Source: Agrobacterium vitis (GTDB lineage: Bacteria; Pseudomonadota; Alphaproteobacteria; Rhizobiales; Rhizobiaceae). Taken from it: DNA of 64,000 nucleotides. The translations under genes were made by a program, and so were the position numbers. The stretch lies in assembly GCF_014926405.1 (NCBI RefSeq), contig NZ_JACXXJ020000003.1, forward strand, positions 789,001-853,000, read 5' to 3'. This document shows, one piece after another, positions 35,928 to 44,780 of this stretch. Within the stretch, counting starts at the first letter, position 1. Each line of letters opens with the position of its first letter. The notes under the pieces are model-generated. The model was not told the origin of the DNA. It saw nothing but the letters and a program-made list of their open reading frames with translations, and searched no databases.

Positions 35928-36818
35928 ATGAAAAAAACACGGACGTTACTGGGGGCAGCACTTTTCCTCACGGGCTGTTTTACAGCGGCAAACGCCGCAG
36001 AAAACAGCAATACGCAATATGCACCGGGCGCATCACAATTTTACGCGGGCGCCATTCCTCCATTTGAGGGATTTTATTTTCTTTCGCAGACAAGTTACTT
36101 TAGCGCCAACAGAGTCAATGACGGCAAAGGTCGTGAAATACCCATAGACTTCAAGGTGAAAGCCACCGTTGAAACTCTCCGCTTCATGTATGTATCAGAT
36201 ATCCGTATCGGCGACGCCCAACTCTGGGGACAGCTCGTCCTTCCCCTTATTCACCTCGATATTTCCAACACATTTGCAAGAGACTCTGGCTTTAACCTGG
36301 GAGACGCAACCGCAACTGTTGGGTTATCATGGCACCCAGATCAGAATCAGACATTCATCACCGGGATAGACATCGGCATACCGACCGGCGCTTACGATGA
36401 GAACGCCCTTGCCAATGCGGGCCTTAATCACTGGTCCGTGCAGCCAACGGTTGCCTATCATTATTCCGACCCACAAGGACTTGAATTCGCAACCGCCGCG
36501 AGGGTCATCTTCAACTCCGAAAACACAGCAACCGACTACAAAACCGGGAATGAGTTCGTCCTTGATTACGCAGTCGGCTGGAATTTCGGCAAGATAAGAG
36601 TCGGAGCAACAGGATATTACATCAAGCAGTTCACCGATGACAAAGGACCCGGCGTCGCCTCCGACGGCCATCGCGGCGAAGGTCTGGCGATTGGTCCATC
36701 ATTGACCTACAACTTCAATCCGGGCCTGGGCATAAGCGCGTCATGGCAACATGACGTGGTGGCTAAAAACCGAACCGAAGGCAACACTCTCTGGGTGAAT
36801 CTCGCGACGAAATTCTAG
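35928..36818 (+). CDS. SphA / phenol MetA-type outer-membrane transporter
   Basis: 296 residues with a cleavable signal peptide (KKTRTLLGAALFLTGCFTAA, cut near ANA). The mature protein is a string of amphipathic beta strands with YYIKQFTDDKGPG, GEGLAIGPSLTYNFNPGLG and the aromatic end NLATKF, typical of the MetA-pathway (PF13557) family of outer-membrane channels found in aromatic degradation clusters. The ribosome site is unusually strong. The gene has lower GC than its neighbours and sits alone between treZ and the shikimate operon, followed by its own terminator. It may admit an aromatic or shikimate-like compound; inference only. Confidence 0.85.
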   Translation: MKKTRTLLGAALFLTGCFTAANAAENSNTQYAPGASQFYAGAIPPFEGFYFLSQTSYFSANRVNDGKGREIPIDFKVKATVETLRFMYVSDIRIGDAQLWGQLVLPLIHLDISNTFARDSGFNLGDATATVGLSWHPDQNQTFITGIDIGIPTGAYDENALANAGLNHWSVQPTVAYHYSDPQGLEFATAARVIFNSENTATDYKTGNEFVLDYAVGWNFGKIRVGATGYYIKQFTDDKGPGVASDGHRGEGLAIGPSLTYNFNPGLGISASWQHDVVAKNRTEGNTLWVNLATKF

Positions 36819-36909
36819 AGTTATCCGATGACAGCTTGATTTTCTAGACGAACGTTCCAAGGCAGGCGATCCGTCAGATATTCAAACGCCGGCCCCGTAA
36901 ATTTCTCCG

Positions 36910-36955
36910 TATACGAAAGCCCGAAGATGCCAACACATCTTCGGGCTTTCGTATA
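36910..36955. terminator. perfect 20-bp stem hairpin terminator
   Basis: Arms 36910-36929 and 36936-36955 (cores CGAAAGCCCGAAGATG and CATCTTCGGGCTTTCG) are fully complementary with a 6-base loop, about 90 bases after the SphA-like stop. Only a short T-poor tail follows (TAATATC). Confidence 0.8.
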
Positions 36956-37446
36956 ATATCAAGGCTCGAAAATGCTCACGCATTCTTGCCTTGAAGGCGT
37001 TGCAAAAGGAATACGAAAAGTCATCTTCAATGGCTCTTCGTATAAGATGAGCATCTATATTATTTGGCGCGTCCGAGGCATGGGATCTGTCGCCTCTCCT
37101 CCCATTTCCCCATTCTATCTGCACTCGCTGCATCGAACTGGCAGAACCGGGTCGGCCCGAGTTCAATTCAGTTTGAATAAAGCGAGGAGGCAGACATCAA
37201 ATGTTGCAATCGCCTTACCTCGGCTAGAGCACCTGAAATTCAGGCAATCCACATCAATTGATCTTACGCAAATCATATTGCCTAAGTATGAACTAACTGG
37301 TACAAACATATTAACGTCGGAGGTTGGGCGCGAGGAGAGAGCGCCACGACCCGCGGAAAATAAAGGGAACGTGCGAGCCTTATCGGCTTGCATGGGGAGC
37401 TTTAAAGCCTTGTCAGCCAGGGCTTAGACAATGCCTGGGAGGGAAA
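36956..37446. other. intergenic region with a decayed copy of the upstream hairpin and the shikimate-operon promoter area
   Basis: ATACGAA (37011-37017) and TTCGTAT (37037-37043) close an imperfect hairpin with GTCATCTTC inside, resembling a degenerate version of the terminator at 36910. Two copies suggest a duplicated or mobile palindrome. The rest holds the leader of the ABC operon starting at 37447; in-frame extension of that gene to 37324 lacks a start signal. Confidence 0.45.
37289..37304. promoter_or_regulatory. candidate TetR operator upstream of the shikimate transport operon
   Basis: TGAACTAACTGGTACA resembles TTAACCAAGCAGTACA at 42643-42658, between the TetR gene and the dehydratase gene (11 of 16 positions, pattern AAC-Y-AA then GTACA). 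It lies ~145 bases before the first permease gene. A shared site would put importer and dehydratase under the same TetR protein. Confidence 0.3.
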
Positions 37447-38115
37447 ATGGGTTACACTCTCGACTTTTCGGTTGTGATCGAGCGATTGCCGGAATTGATC
37501 CTGGCATGCCTGGCAACCATTGGTCTTGCCATCGCAGGCATGTCCATTGCCACCGTCATTGGCATTTTCGGGGTTGTTGCGCGCCGGTCACCCTCCCGCA
37601 TCTTGAGAAGCGCCACAATCGGCTTTGTTGAGTTGATCCGCAATACGCCCTTCCTTGTCCAGATCTTCTTCATTTTCTTCGCTCTTCCGCAAATCGGTCT
37701 TCGGCTCAACCCGACCGTCACGGCAATCGTTGCACTCGGCCTGAACGGCGGGGCCTATGCCATTGAGATCATTCGCGGTGGAGTGGATTCCATCGGCAAG
37801 GGGCAGGTGGAGGCGGGTCTTGCGCTCGGCCTGCACCGGGCGCAAATCCTGCGCCACATCATTCTCAAGCCAGCTTTGCGGGCCGTCTACCCGTCGCTCA
37901 CCAGCCAGTTCATCATGCTGACGCTGACAACGTCGGTCTGTACGTCAATTGCGGCTTACGAATTAACGTCCGTTGCCCAGAAAATCGAGGCGGATACGTT
38001 CCGGTCCTTCGAAGTCTATTTCTCGATCACCCTGCTTTACCTGGTGATTTCCTCGCTGATGATGGGGGCTTTTGCGCTCATTTCCCGCATTTTCTTCAGT
38101 TACCCGGTAAAGTGA
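37447..38115 (+). CDS. amino-acid-type ABC transporter permease (shikimate/quinate cluster)
   Basis: 222 residues from the ATG at 37447 (GGAGGG 4-5 bases upstream). About five membrane helices with the HisMQ-family motif ELIRNTPFLVQIFFIFFALP and the ATPase-docking EAGLALGLHRAQILRHIIL. It is the first of four genes of a polar amino-acid-type importer, followed by a second permease 10 bases later. The downstream enzymes suggest the cargo is shikimate, quinate or dehydroshikimate rather than an amino acid. Confidence 0.9.
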   Translation: MGYTLDFSVVIERLPELILACLATIGLAIAGMSIATVIGIFGVVARRSPSRILRSATIGFVELIRNTPFLVQIFFIFFALPQIGLRLNPTVTAIVALGLNGGAYAIEIIRGGVDSIGKGQVEAGLALGLHRAQILRHIILKPALRAVYPSLTSQFIMLTLTTSVCTSIAAYELTSVAQKIEADTFRSFEVYFSITLLYLVISSLMMGAFALISRIFFSYPVK

Positions 38116-38125
38116 GGCAAAGACG

Positions 38126-38776
38126 ATGGCTTCTATCGGACCCAATGAACTGTTTTTCCTGCTGCAAGGCTTGAAATGGACGCTGGCATTGACCGTCATC
38201 GGCTTTGTCGGCGGGGGCTTCTTTGGCCTTTGCGTCGCTTTGGCGCGGGTGGCCGACAGTGCACCTCTGCGCAAGGCGACCGCAGGCTATATCGCCGTCT
38301 TCCAAGGCACGCCGCTGCTGATGCAACTGTTCGTCGTCTATTACGGCGTTGCGTTGCTCGGTCTGGACGTGGATGCCTGGATCGCCGTCGCCATTGCCTT
38401 CACCCTGCATGCCAGCGCCTTCCTGGGCGACATCTGGCGCGGCGGAATTCAGGCTGTTCCCAAAGGACAGACGGAAGCCGCCAAAGCGCTCGGCCTGCAT
38501 TACGGATCGATCATGAAGGACGTGGTGCTGCCGCAGGCGTTCAAAGTCTCCCTGCCTGCGACCATCGGGTTTCTAGTGCAATTGATCAAAGGAACCTCAC
38601 TCGCGGCCATTGTCGGCTTCGTGGAACTGTCGCGGGCGGGGCAGATCGTCTCCAACCAGACATTCCGACCGCTGACGGTCTTTGCCATCGTCGGCATCAT
38701 CTATTTCCTGATTTGCTGGCCGCTTTCACTCTGGGGCGCCAGAAAAGAGAAACGGCTGCAAGCCGCCGCCCGGTAA
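38126..38776 (+). CDS. amino-acid-type ABC transporter permease, second subunit
   Basis: 216 residues. Motifs YIAVFQGTPLLMQLFVVYYG and TEAAKALGLHYGSIMKDVVL define the HisMQ permease family. GAGG is 7 bases before the ATG. It forms the heteromeric membrane channel with the preceding subunit. A 127-base gap without recognisable structure follows before the binding-protein gene. Confidence 0.9.
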   Translation: MASIGPNELFFLLQGLKWTLALTVIGFVGGGFFGLCVALARVADSAPLRKATAGYIAVFQGTPLLMQLFVVYYGVALLGLDVDAWIAVAIAFTLHASAFLGDIWRGGIQAVPKGQTEAAKALGLHYGSIMKDVVLPQAFKVSLPATIGFLVQLIKGTSLAAIVGFVELSRAGQIVSNQTFRPLTVFAIVGIIYFLICWPLSLWGARKEKRLQAAAR

Positions 38777-38903
38777 AGTTTGCCAGACGACGTGTAGAAC
38801 CCGGCTTTCCTCAATACAAAACGAAAACAAGGAAAGCACAACAAAAGACGACATCAGGTTTGGTGCCAAGCACCACTCTCATCAGCTTTGTAAGGAGGAG
38901 CAA

Positions 38904-39752
38904 ATGATGAAATCCAAGACAATGAAAATGACAATCAAGCGCCGCGCGGCGCTCGCCCTCATCGCGGCGGCGGCGACCATGCCGCTCGTCGCTCCCGCCA
39001 CGGCCTTCGCCGGTACGCTGGAACAGGCCAAGACCAAGGGCAAGGTCGTGATCGGCATCCAGGGTGACAATTCGCCGTGGGGCTTTGTCAATTCCAGCGG
39101 CGTGCAGGACGGTCTGGATGCCGATATCGGCAAGGCCTATGCGGACTATCTCGGCGTCAAAGCCGAATTCGTGCCGCTGGCTGTGGCCAACCGTATTCCA
39201 GCGCTGATGACCGGCAAGGTCGACATCCTGTTTGCAACAATGGGTATGACTGCCGACCGCGCCAAGACCATCCAGTTCTCCAAGCCCTATGCTGGCAACG
39301 TCTTGTCGGTCTACGGACCGAAGGACAAGAAGATTGGCAGCTATGACGATCTCACCGGCGTGTCCGTCGGCGTGCCGAAATCCAGCGCCATGGATACCGC
39401 CATCACCGCTGGCGCAGGCACCAAGGCCAGCATCCTGCGTTTCGATGACGACGCGGCAAATATCCAGGCTCTGATTTCAGGTCAGGTCGAGGCCGTTGGC
39501 GGCAACCAGTTCTATGGCGACCGCCTGAACGCTGCTGCCGCAGGCAAGTATGAAACGAAGTTCGACCTTGTCACGCTCTATAACGGCGCCGGGATGCGTC
39601 CGGGCGAGAAGGACTGGAACGAAAGCATCAACAGCTTCATCGACAAGATCAAGGCCGATGGCCAACTGGCAAAGATCTACGCCAAATGGATGAAGCGCGA
39701 CGTTCCGGCCTTCCCGGATTCGCTTCCGGACATCCCGTTCACCGCGAAGTAA
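38904..39752 (+). CDS. ABC transporter substrate-binding protein, family 3 (shikimate/quinate cluster)
   Basis: 282 residues with a signal peptide ([20 protein letters not shown], cut near AFA). The family-3 core is seen in [36 protein letters not shown] and [20 protein letters not shown]. The strong site AAGGAGGAG precedes two adjacent ATG codons. The arginine and aspartate that normally bind the amino-acid alpha groups are not evident: the usual R in the 'TxxR' position appears as MTADRAK only, so a non-amino-acid ligand is plausible. Confidence 0.9.
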   Translation: MMKSKTMKMTIKRRAALALIAAAATMPLVAPATAFAGTLEQAKTKGKVVIGIQGDNSPWGFVNSSGVQDGLDADIGKAYADYLGVKAEFVPLAVANRIPALMTGKVDILFATMGMTADRAKTIQFSKPYAGNVLSVYGPKDKKIGSYDDLTGVSVGVPKSSAMDTAITAGAGTKASILRFDDDAANIQALISGQVEAVGGNQFYGDRLNAAAAGKYETKFDLVTLYNGAGMRPGEKDWNESINSFIDKIKADGQLAKIYAKWMKRDVPAFPDSLPDIPFTAK

Positions 39753-39765
39753 TGGAGAGGCTTCC

Positions 39766-40524
39766 ATGCAACAATCCACCGCACAGGTTCCACTGATCGC
39801 ACTTGAAGGCGTTGGAAAGTGGTATGGAGCCTACCACGCGCTGAAAGACATCAACCTGACAGTCCGCAAAGGCGAAAAAATCGTCCTTTGCGGGCCATCC
39901 GGTTCCGGAAAATCGACATTGATCCGCTGCATAAATCATCTGGAGGACATCCAGGAAGGCAAGATCACCGTCGAAGGCACCACGCTCACCAGCGCGAGCC
40001 GCACCATCGACGCCGTGCGCCGCGAGGTTGGCATGGTGTTCCAGAGCTTCAACCTGTTTCCGCACATGACCATCCTGGAAAACTGCACCCTTGCGCCGAT
40101 GCGGGTGAAGGGGCTTCCGAAGCCACAGGCCGAAGAGGTCGCCCGCAAATATCTGGATCGTGTTCACATTCTGGACCAGGCGGACAAATATCCCGCCCAG
40201 CTTTCTGGCGGTCAGCAGCAACGCGTCGCTATTGCGCGCGCGCTTTGCATGGAACCGAAGGCGATGCTGTTCGATGAGCCAACCTCGGCTCTTGACCCCG
40301 AAATGGTCAAGGAAGTGCTGGATACGATGATCGGTCTTGCCCGCGACGGCATGACGATGATCTGCGTCACCCATGAAATGGGCTTTGCCCGCCAGGTTGC
40401 AGATCGTGTCGTGTTCATGGCCTCCGCGCAGATCATCGAGGAAGGACCACCGGAGGAATTCTTCCGCAATCCTCAGCATCAGCGCACCCGCGCCTTCCTG
40501 GGCGAAATTCTCGCCCATCACTGA
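39766..40524 (+). CDS. ABC transporter ATP-binding protein (GlnQ-like, shikimate/quinate cluster)
   Basis: 252 residues. Walker [19 protein letters not shown], signature [15 protein letters not shown], Walker [17 protein letters not shown] and H-loop [19 protein letters not shown] are all intact. It follows the binding-protein gene by 13 bases (GGAGAGG before the ATG). It completes the importer with the two permeases. Confidence 0.93.
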   Translation: MQQSTAQVPLIALEGVGKWYGAYHALKDINLTVRKGEKIVLCGPSGSGKSTLIRCINHLEDIQEGKITVEGTTLTSASRTIDAVRREVGMVFQSFNLFPHMTILENCTLAPMRVKGLPKPQAEEVARKYLDRVHILDQADKYPAQLSGGQQQRVAIARALCMEPKAMLFDEPTSALDPEMVKEVLDTMIGLARDGMTMICVTHEMGFARQVADRVVFMASAQIIEEGPPEEFFRNPQHQRTRAFLGEILAHH

Positions 40525-40595
40525 GCGGAATTGCCGCCGCGACAACGCAACAGGCAGGTAAGAGCCTTCACCACGCCGACCAAGTGGACGCATTC

Positions 40596-41465
40596 ATGAC
40601 AGAGAAACCCATTCTTCACGTCGGGCTGATCGGTACCGATATCCAGCTCTCCAAATCTCCCGCTTTGCATATGCACGAAGGGGCGGCGCACGGGCTGGAT
40701 TATCGCTACGAATTGCTCGATATCCATGTGCGCAATCTGCCGGAAAGCGCGCTGCCTGACCTGCTGGACGAGTGCCAGACACGCGGATTTGCCGGCACCA
40801 ATATCACTCACCCGTTCAAGCAGGCAGTCATCCCCTTTCTTGATGATCTCTCCGAAGATGCCCGGATGCTGGGTGCCGTGAATACCGTCGTCTTTAGGGA
40901 TGGCAAGCGGATCGGCCATAATACTGACTGGTCAGGCTTCTACGAAAGCTTCCGGCGCGGCCTGCCGGATGTACGATTGAAGCGGGCATTGCTGATCGGC
41001 GCAGGCGGTGCGGGGGTGGCCGTTGCCCATGCCGCGCTGAAATTGGGAATCGAACAGTTGGACATTTTCGACCAGGACCGGACAAGAGCCGAAGGGCTGG
41101 CAGCGGCACTCAATGACAGATTCAACGCGGGACGCGCCAATGCTGTCACCGATCCAAGCCAGTCCTTAGCCGAGGCCGATGGCCTTATTCATGCCACCCC
41201 GGTCGGCATGCCGGCTCATCCGGGACTGCCGGTCGCCGCGGATCTGATCGAGCCGCGCCATTGGGTTGCCGACATCGTCTATATGCCGCTCGTCACCGAA
41301 CTGATCGCAACAGCGCGCGACAAGGGCTGCCAAACACTGCCCGGCGGCGGGATGGCCGTGTTTCAGGCAGTCGGCGCTTTCCGTCTGTTCTGCGGCTACG
41401 AGCCAGATGCCGAGCGCATGAGCGCCCATTTCACTGAACTTTGTGTTTCGGAGGCAGCCGCATGA
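40596..41465 (+). CDS. shikimate/quinate 5-dehydrogenase (AroE family)
   Basis: 289 residues from the ATG at 40596; a GTG at 40584 is the alternative. Seen: substrate motif [19 protein letters not shown], catalytic Lys in [14 protein letters not shown], Asp in NTDWSGF and the nucleotide loop [16 protein letters not shown]. The SxSP and 'DYRYELLD' style fits the catabolic shikimate/quinate dehydrogenase group rather than biosynthetic AroE. It oxidises shikimate to 3-dehydroshikimate (or quinate to 3-dehydroquinate). Translationally coupled to the next gene by an ATGA overlap. Confidence 0.9.
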   Translation: MTEKPILHVGLIGTDIQLSKSPALHMHEGAAHGLDYRYELLDIHVRNLPESALPDLLDECQTRGFAGTNITHPFKQAVIPFLDDLSEDARMLGAVNTVVFRDGKRIGHNTDWSGFYESFRRGLPDVRLKRALLIGAGGAGVAVAHAALKLGIEQLDIFDQDRTRAEGLAAALNDRFNAGRANAVTDPSQSLAEADGLIHATPVGMPAHPGLPVAADLIEPRHWVADIVYMPLVTELIATARDKGCQTLPGGGMAVFQAVGAFRLFCGYEPDAERMSAHFTELCVSEAAA

Positions 41466-41905
41466 GCCTGTTTTTCATCCTAAACGGTCCAAACCTCAAC
41501 CTTCTCGGCCAACGTCAGCCTGAGATTTACGGTCGTGAAACCCTTGTCGATGTCGAGGACAATTGCCGCGCGATTGCCGAAACGGCAGGACATTCGATCT
41601 TTTTCGCGCAAAGCAACCGGGAATATGAGATCATCGACTGGGTCCACGAGGCGCGCGGCAAGGCAGCTGGAATCGTCATCAATCCCGGCGCCTTCACTCA
41701 TACATCGGTGGCCATCCTCGATGCCCTCAACACCTTTGAGGCGCCGGTCATCGAAGTGCATATTTCCAACATCCACAAGCGGGAGGTGTTCCGGCATCAC
41801 TCCTACGTTTCAACGCGGGCGGAGGGCGTCATCGCGGGACTGGGCATCGAGGGCTATGAAATGGCATTGCGCCATCTTATCGGCCGCGTTGCTCGATCGG
41901 GCTGA
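41462..41905 (+). CDS. aroQ: type II 3-dehydroquinate dehydratase
   Basis: 147 residues from the ATG at 41462 (GGAGG 7 bases upstream, overlapping the dehydrogenase stop). The complete signature is present: [20 protein letters not shown] with the catalytic Tyr, then [13 protein letters not shown] and [20 protein letters not shown]. It interconverts 3-dehydroquinate and 3-dehydroshikimate; in this operon it works catabolically (QuiB/QsuC role). The gene end overlaps the convergent TetR gene by 29 bases. Confidence 0.94.
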   Translation: MSLFFILNGPNLNLLGQRQPEIYGRETLVDVEDNCRAIAETAGHSIFFAQSNREYEIIDWVHEARGKAAGIVINPGAFTHTSVAILDALNTFEAPVIEVHISNIHKREVFRHHSYVSTRAEGVIAGLGIEGYEMALRHLIGRVARSG

Positions 41906-42605
41906 TATGCTCGGCACGCAGCACATAGCGCAGGACCATGTCGGCGACGTGGCGCGACAGGGTCTCCTGGCCGTCTGCCGTAAACAGCGCATTACCGAAA
42001 ATCACCGAAAAACTGGCGGCGTTCGACACATTGAAAAACGACAGCGCGCTGATCTGCCAGTGCAATTCAAGCGGGTCGATGCCCTGCCGGAACAGTCCCT
42101 GCTCCTGCCCGCGAAGCAAAACGCCGTGCAGCGCCTCGATTGCTGGCTGGTTGAGACCCCTGATCGTCTCGGACAATTGCATATGGCGGCCGTGATGAAT
42201 ATTCTCGATGATCACCATGCGGATGAAGGCAGGGTTGCGGCGGTGATGGTCGAAGGTGAAGCGACAGAGCTTGTCGAGGGCGGCGATAGGGTCAAGCCCT
42301 TCCAGCTCCAGGTCCATTTCTCCGCCGCGCACCTTGCCATAGGCTTCCTCCAGCACGCGCTGGTAAAGTCCTTCCTTGTCTCCGAAATAATAATAGATCA
42401 TCCGCTTGGACGTGCGGGTTCTCGCGGCAATCTCGTCAATGCGCGCGCCAGACAGGCCGTTTTGCGAAAACTCTTCCATCGCCACCGACAGAATGTCGCG
42501 GCGCACGCCTTCGGGGTCCCGTTTGGCCGGGTCCCGTTTGCCAGACTCCCCTTTGGCCGGGCGAGCCTCTTTACCGTCTCGCGTGGTTGCGTCCCGTTTC
42601 ATCAT
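41877..42605 (-). CDS. TetR/AcrR-family transcriptional regulator
   Basis: 242 residues. A charged N-terminal extension (~33 residues, [19 protein letters not shown]) precedes the helix-turn-helix ([20 protein letters not shown] and [19 protein letters not shown]). The C-terminal effector domain resembles TetR_C regulators of aromatic-acid genes ([20 protein letters not shown]). Convergent with aroQ (29-base overlap) and divergent from the dehydratase gene 74 bases away. It most likely controls the shikimate/quinate genes on both sides. Confidence 0.88.
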   Translation of the reverse strand: MMKRDATTRDGKEARPAKGESGKRDPAKRDPEGVRRDILSVAMEEFSQNGLSGARIDEIAARTRTSKRMIYYYFGDKEGLYQRVLEEAYGKVRGGEMDLELEGLDPIAALDKLCRFTFDHHRRNPAFIRMVIIENIHHGRHMQLSETIRGLNQPAIEALHGVLLRGQEQGLFRQGIDPLELHWQISALSFFNVSNAASFSVIFGNALFTADGQETLSRHVADMVLRYVLRAEHISPIEQRGR

Positions 42606-42642
42606 CCATCCGCCGCCAGGCCGCAGCGCCAGGCTCTACTTC

Positions 42643-42658
42643 TTAACCAAGCAGTACA
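42643..42658. promoter_or_regulatory. candidate TetR operator between the TetR and dehydratase genes
   Basis: TTAACCAAGCAGTACA lies 21 bases before the dehydratase start and 38 bases before the TetR start; see the similar site at 37289. A repressor here would block both divergent genes. Confidence 0.3.
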
Positions 42659-42679
42659 TAAAGCCGGAAAGGAAGCAAT

Positions 42680-44650
42680 ATGGCAAGCCCAGACAAAAGC
42701 GACCGGACGAGCACCCATGCCAGCACCCATTCAAGCCCCGGGACAGTAACCATGCGGACATCGATTGCAACCGTATCGATCAGTGGGGAATTTCCGGAAA
42801 AGCTGGCGGCCATTGCCAAGGCTGGCTTCAGCGGTGTCGAAATTTTCGAGAACGACTTCCTGACCTATGACGCCTCCCCCCGGGATGTAGCGAAAATGGT
42901 CGCCGACCATGGTCTCGACATCACCCTGTTCCAACCCTTCCGCGATTTCGAGGGCATGCCGGAACTGCACCGCGCCCGCGCTTTTGAGCGGGCCGAGCGC
43001 AAATTCGAGATCATGGATGAGCTTGGCACAGACCTGATGCTGATCTGCTCAAATGTCTCTCCAATCTCGCTGGGCGGCATCGACCGGGCCGCCGCCGATT
43101 TCCAGGAACTGGGCGAACGCGCCGCAAAGCATGGCGTTCGCGTCGGCTACGAGGCGCTCGCCTGGGGCCGTCATGTCAACGACCACAGGGATGCCTGGGA
43201 AGTCGTCCGCCGGGCAAACCATGCCAATGTCGGCCTGATCCTTGACAGTTTTCACACCCTGTCGCGCAAGATCGATCCAAACTCGATCCGTTCCATTCCC
43301 GGCGACAAGATCTTCATCGTCCAGCTCGCCGATGCGCCGCTGTTTGACATGGATCTGCTCTACTGGAGCCGCCATTTCCGCAACATGCCCTGCGAAGGCG
43401 ATCTGCCGGTGGTCGATTTCATGCGCGCCGTCGCAGCCACAGGCTATACCGGGCCGCTATCCCTGGAGATTTTCAACGACCAGTTCCGAGGAGGATCACC
43501 CCGGGCCATTGCCGAGGACGGCCACCGCTCGCTGGTCTACCTCATGGACCAAGTCCAACGCCTCGAACCCGATATCCGGCTCAGCGCCCCGGCCATGCCA
43601 GCGCCTGTCGAAACCCAGGGTGTCGAATTCGTGGAATTTGCGACGTCGGTCGAGGAAAAACAGGATCTGGCGGCATTCTTAGCGACGCTCGGCTTCTCGA
43701 AAACTGCCACCCATCGCAACAGGGATCTTGACCTCTACACCCAGGGCGACATCCGCATTCTCATCAACACCGATACGACGAACAACAGTTTTGCCGGCGC
43801 GTCCTACGCAATCCACGGCACAAGTGCCTACGCCTTCGGCATGAAGGTGGGGCACGCCGAGGACGCCTTGAAGCGCGCCACGGCGCTGGGGGCAACGAGC
43901 TTCTCCGAGCCCCGAAAACCGGGCGAAGTACCCGTGCCCGCCATTCAAGGCGTGAGCAATGGCGTCATTTATTTCCTTGATGACACGCCTGCCCTGTCCG
44001 GCATCTGGAAACAGGAATTCAAAGACGTCGACGCTGACAAGGCTCCGGCCAACACCGGCCTGACCCGTATCGACCATCTCGCCCAGACAACCCGCTATGA
44101 CGAGATGCTGACATGCCTGCTGTTTTACGGCTCGATCTTCGCCACGCGGCGCACCCCCATGGTCGATGTGGTCGATCCAGGCGGCCTGGTGCGCAGCCAG
44201 GCCATCGAAAGCAAGCCAGATCCTCGTTTCAGGGTGACGTTGAACGGCGCCGATAACCGGAAAACCGTCGCCGGAAAGTTTCTCGAAGAAGGCTTCGGCA
44301 CCAGCATCCAGCATATCGCCCTGGCGACCGACGATATCTTCGCGACGGCACAGGCGCTATCGGCCTGCGGTTTCCAGGCGTTGACTATCTCACGCAACTA
44401 TTATGACGATTTGGAGGCCCGCTTCGGTCTGGAACCGGATTTTGCCGATGCCCTTCGCTCGGCCAGCATCCTTTACGACCGCGACGACAATGGCGAGTAT
44501 TTCCAGATCTATAGCCGTACCTTCGGTGAGGGCTTTTTCTTCGAAATCGTCGAGAGGCGCGGCGCCTATGGTGGTTATGGTGCGATGAACGCCCCGTTCC
44601 GTATAGCCGCACAAAGACGGCAACTGCGCCCGGATGGCGTTCCCAGATAA
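42680..44650 (+). CDS. quiC: 3-dehydroshikimate dehydratase, QuiC/QsuB type (sugar isomerase-like domain fused to an HPPD-like VOC domain)
   Basis: 656 residues. The N-terminal TIM barrel (about residues 25-300; SIATVSISGEFPEKLAAIA, VGYEALAWGRHVNDHRDAWE, GPLSLEIFNDQFRGG) carries the metal-binding Glu/His set of dehydroshikimate dehydratases, which aromatise 3-dehydroshikimate to protocatechuate. The C-terminal half (from ~320) is a two-unit VOC domain like 4-hydroxyphenylpyruvate dioxygenase (RIDHLAQTTRYDEM, SIQHIALATDDIFAT, FFFEIVERRGAYGGYGAMN). AAGGAAG lies 6 bases before the ATG at 42680; the conserved region begins at the ATG at 42752, an alternative start. It completes the route from shikimate/quinate to protocatechuate. 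Confidence 0.93.
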   Translation: MASPDKSDRTSTHASTHSSPGTVTMRTSIATVSISGEFPEKLAAIAKAGFSGVEIFENDFLTYDASPRDVAKMVADHGLDITLFQPFRDFEGMPELHRARAFERAERKFEIMDELGTDLMLICSNVSPISLGGIDRAAADFQELGERAAKHGVRVGYEALAWGRHVNDHRDAWEVVRRANHANVGLILDSFHTLSRKIDPNSIRSIPGDKIFIVQLADAPLFDMDLLYWSRHFRNMPCEGDLPVVDFMRAVAATGYTGPLSLEIFNDQFRGGSPRAIAEDGHRSLVYLMDQVQRLEPDIRLSAPAMPAPVETQGVEFVEFATSVEEKQDLAAFLATLGFSKTATHRNRDLDLYTQGDIRILINTDTTNNSFAGASYAIHGTSAYAFGMKVGHAEDALKRATALGATSFSEPRKPGEVPVPAIQGVSNGVIYFLDDTPALSGIWKQEFKDVDADKAPANTGLTRIDHLAQTTRYDEMLTCLLFYGSIFATRRTPMVDVVDPGGLVRSQAIESKPDPRFRVTLNGADNRKTVAGKFLEEGFGTSIQHIALATDDIFATAQALSACGFQALTISRNYYDDLEARFGLEPDFADALRSASILYDRDDNGEYFQIYSRTFGEGFFFEIVERRGAYGGYGAMNAPFRIAAQRRQLRPDGVPR

Positions 44651-44674
44651 CAATGACTGCCGTCATCGCAGACG

Positions 44675-44705
44675 ATCTGCCCGGCTCAATCCGAACCGGG
44701 CAGAT
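44675..44705 (+). terminator. terminator downstream of the dehydratase gene
   Basis: ATCTGCCCGG (44675-44684) and CCGGGCAGAT (44696-44705) form a 10-base-pair stem with an 11-base loop; the plus-strand tail CTTTTCTTGTTTTTG follows within a few bases. Confidence 0.65.
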
Positions 44706-44730
44706 ACGTGCTTTTCTTGTTTTTGTTTGC

Positions 44731-44780
44731 GCATCGGATTTATCCGAAAACCGGTTCTTAACTTTCGGTCCGATGCTCTA
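44731..44780. repeat. rhizobial palindromic repeat, supplying the stop codon of livF
   Basis: GCATCGGA (44731-44738) and TCCGATGC (44769-44776) close a hairpin with CCGAAAACCGGTTC inside. The unit begins, read on the minus strand, with TAGAGCATCGGACC, and that TAG is the stop codon of the minus-strand ATPase gene ending at 44778. Confidence 0.75.
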
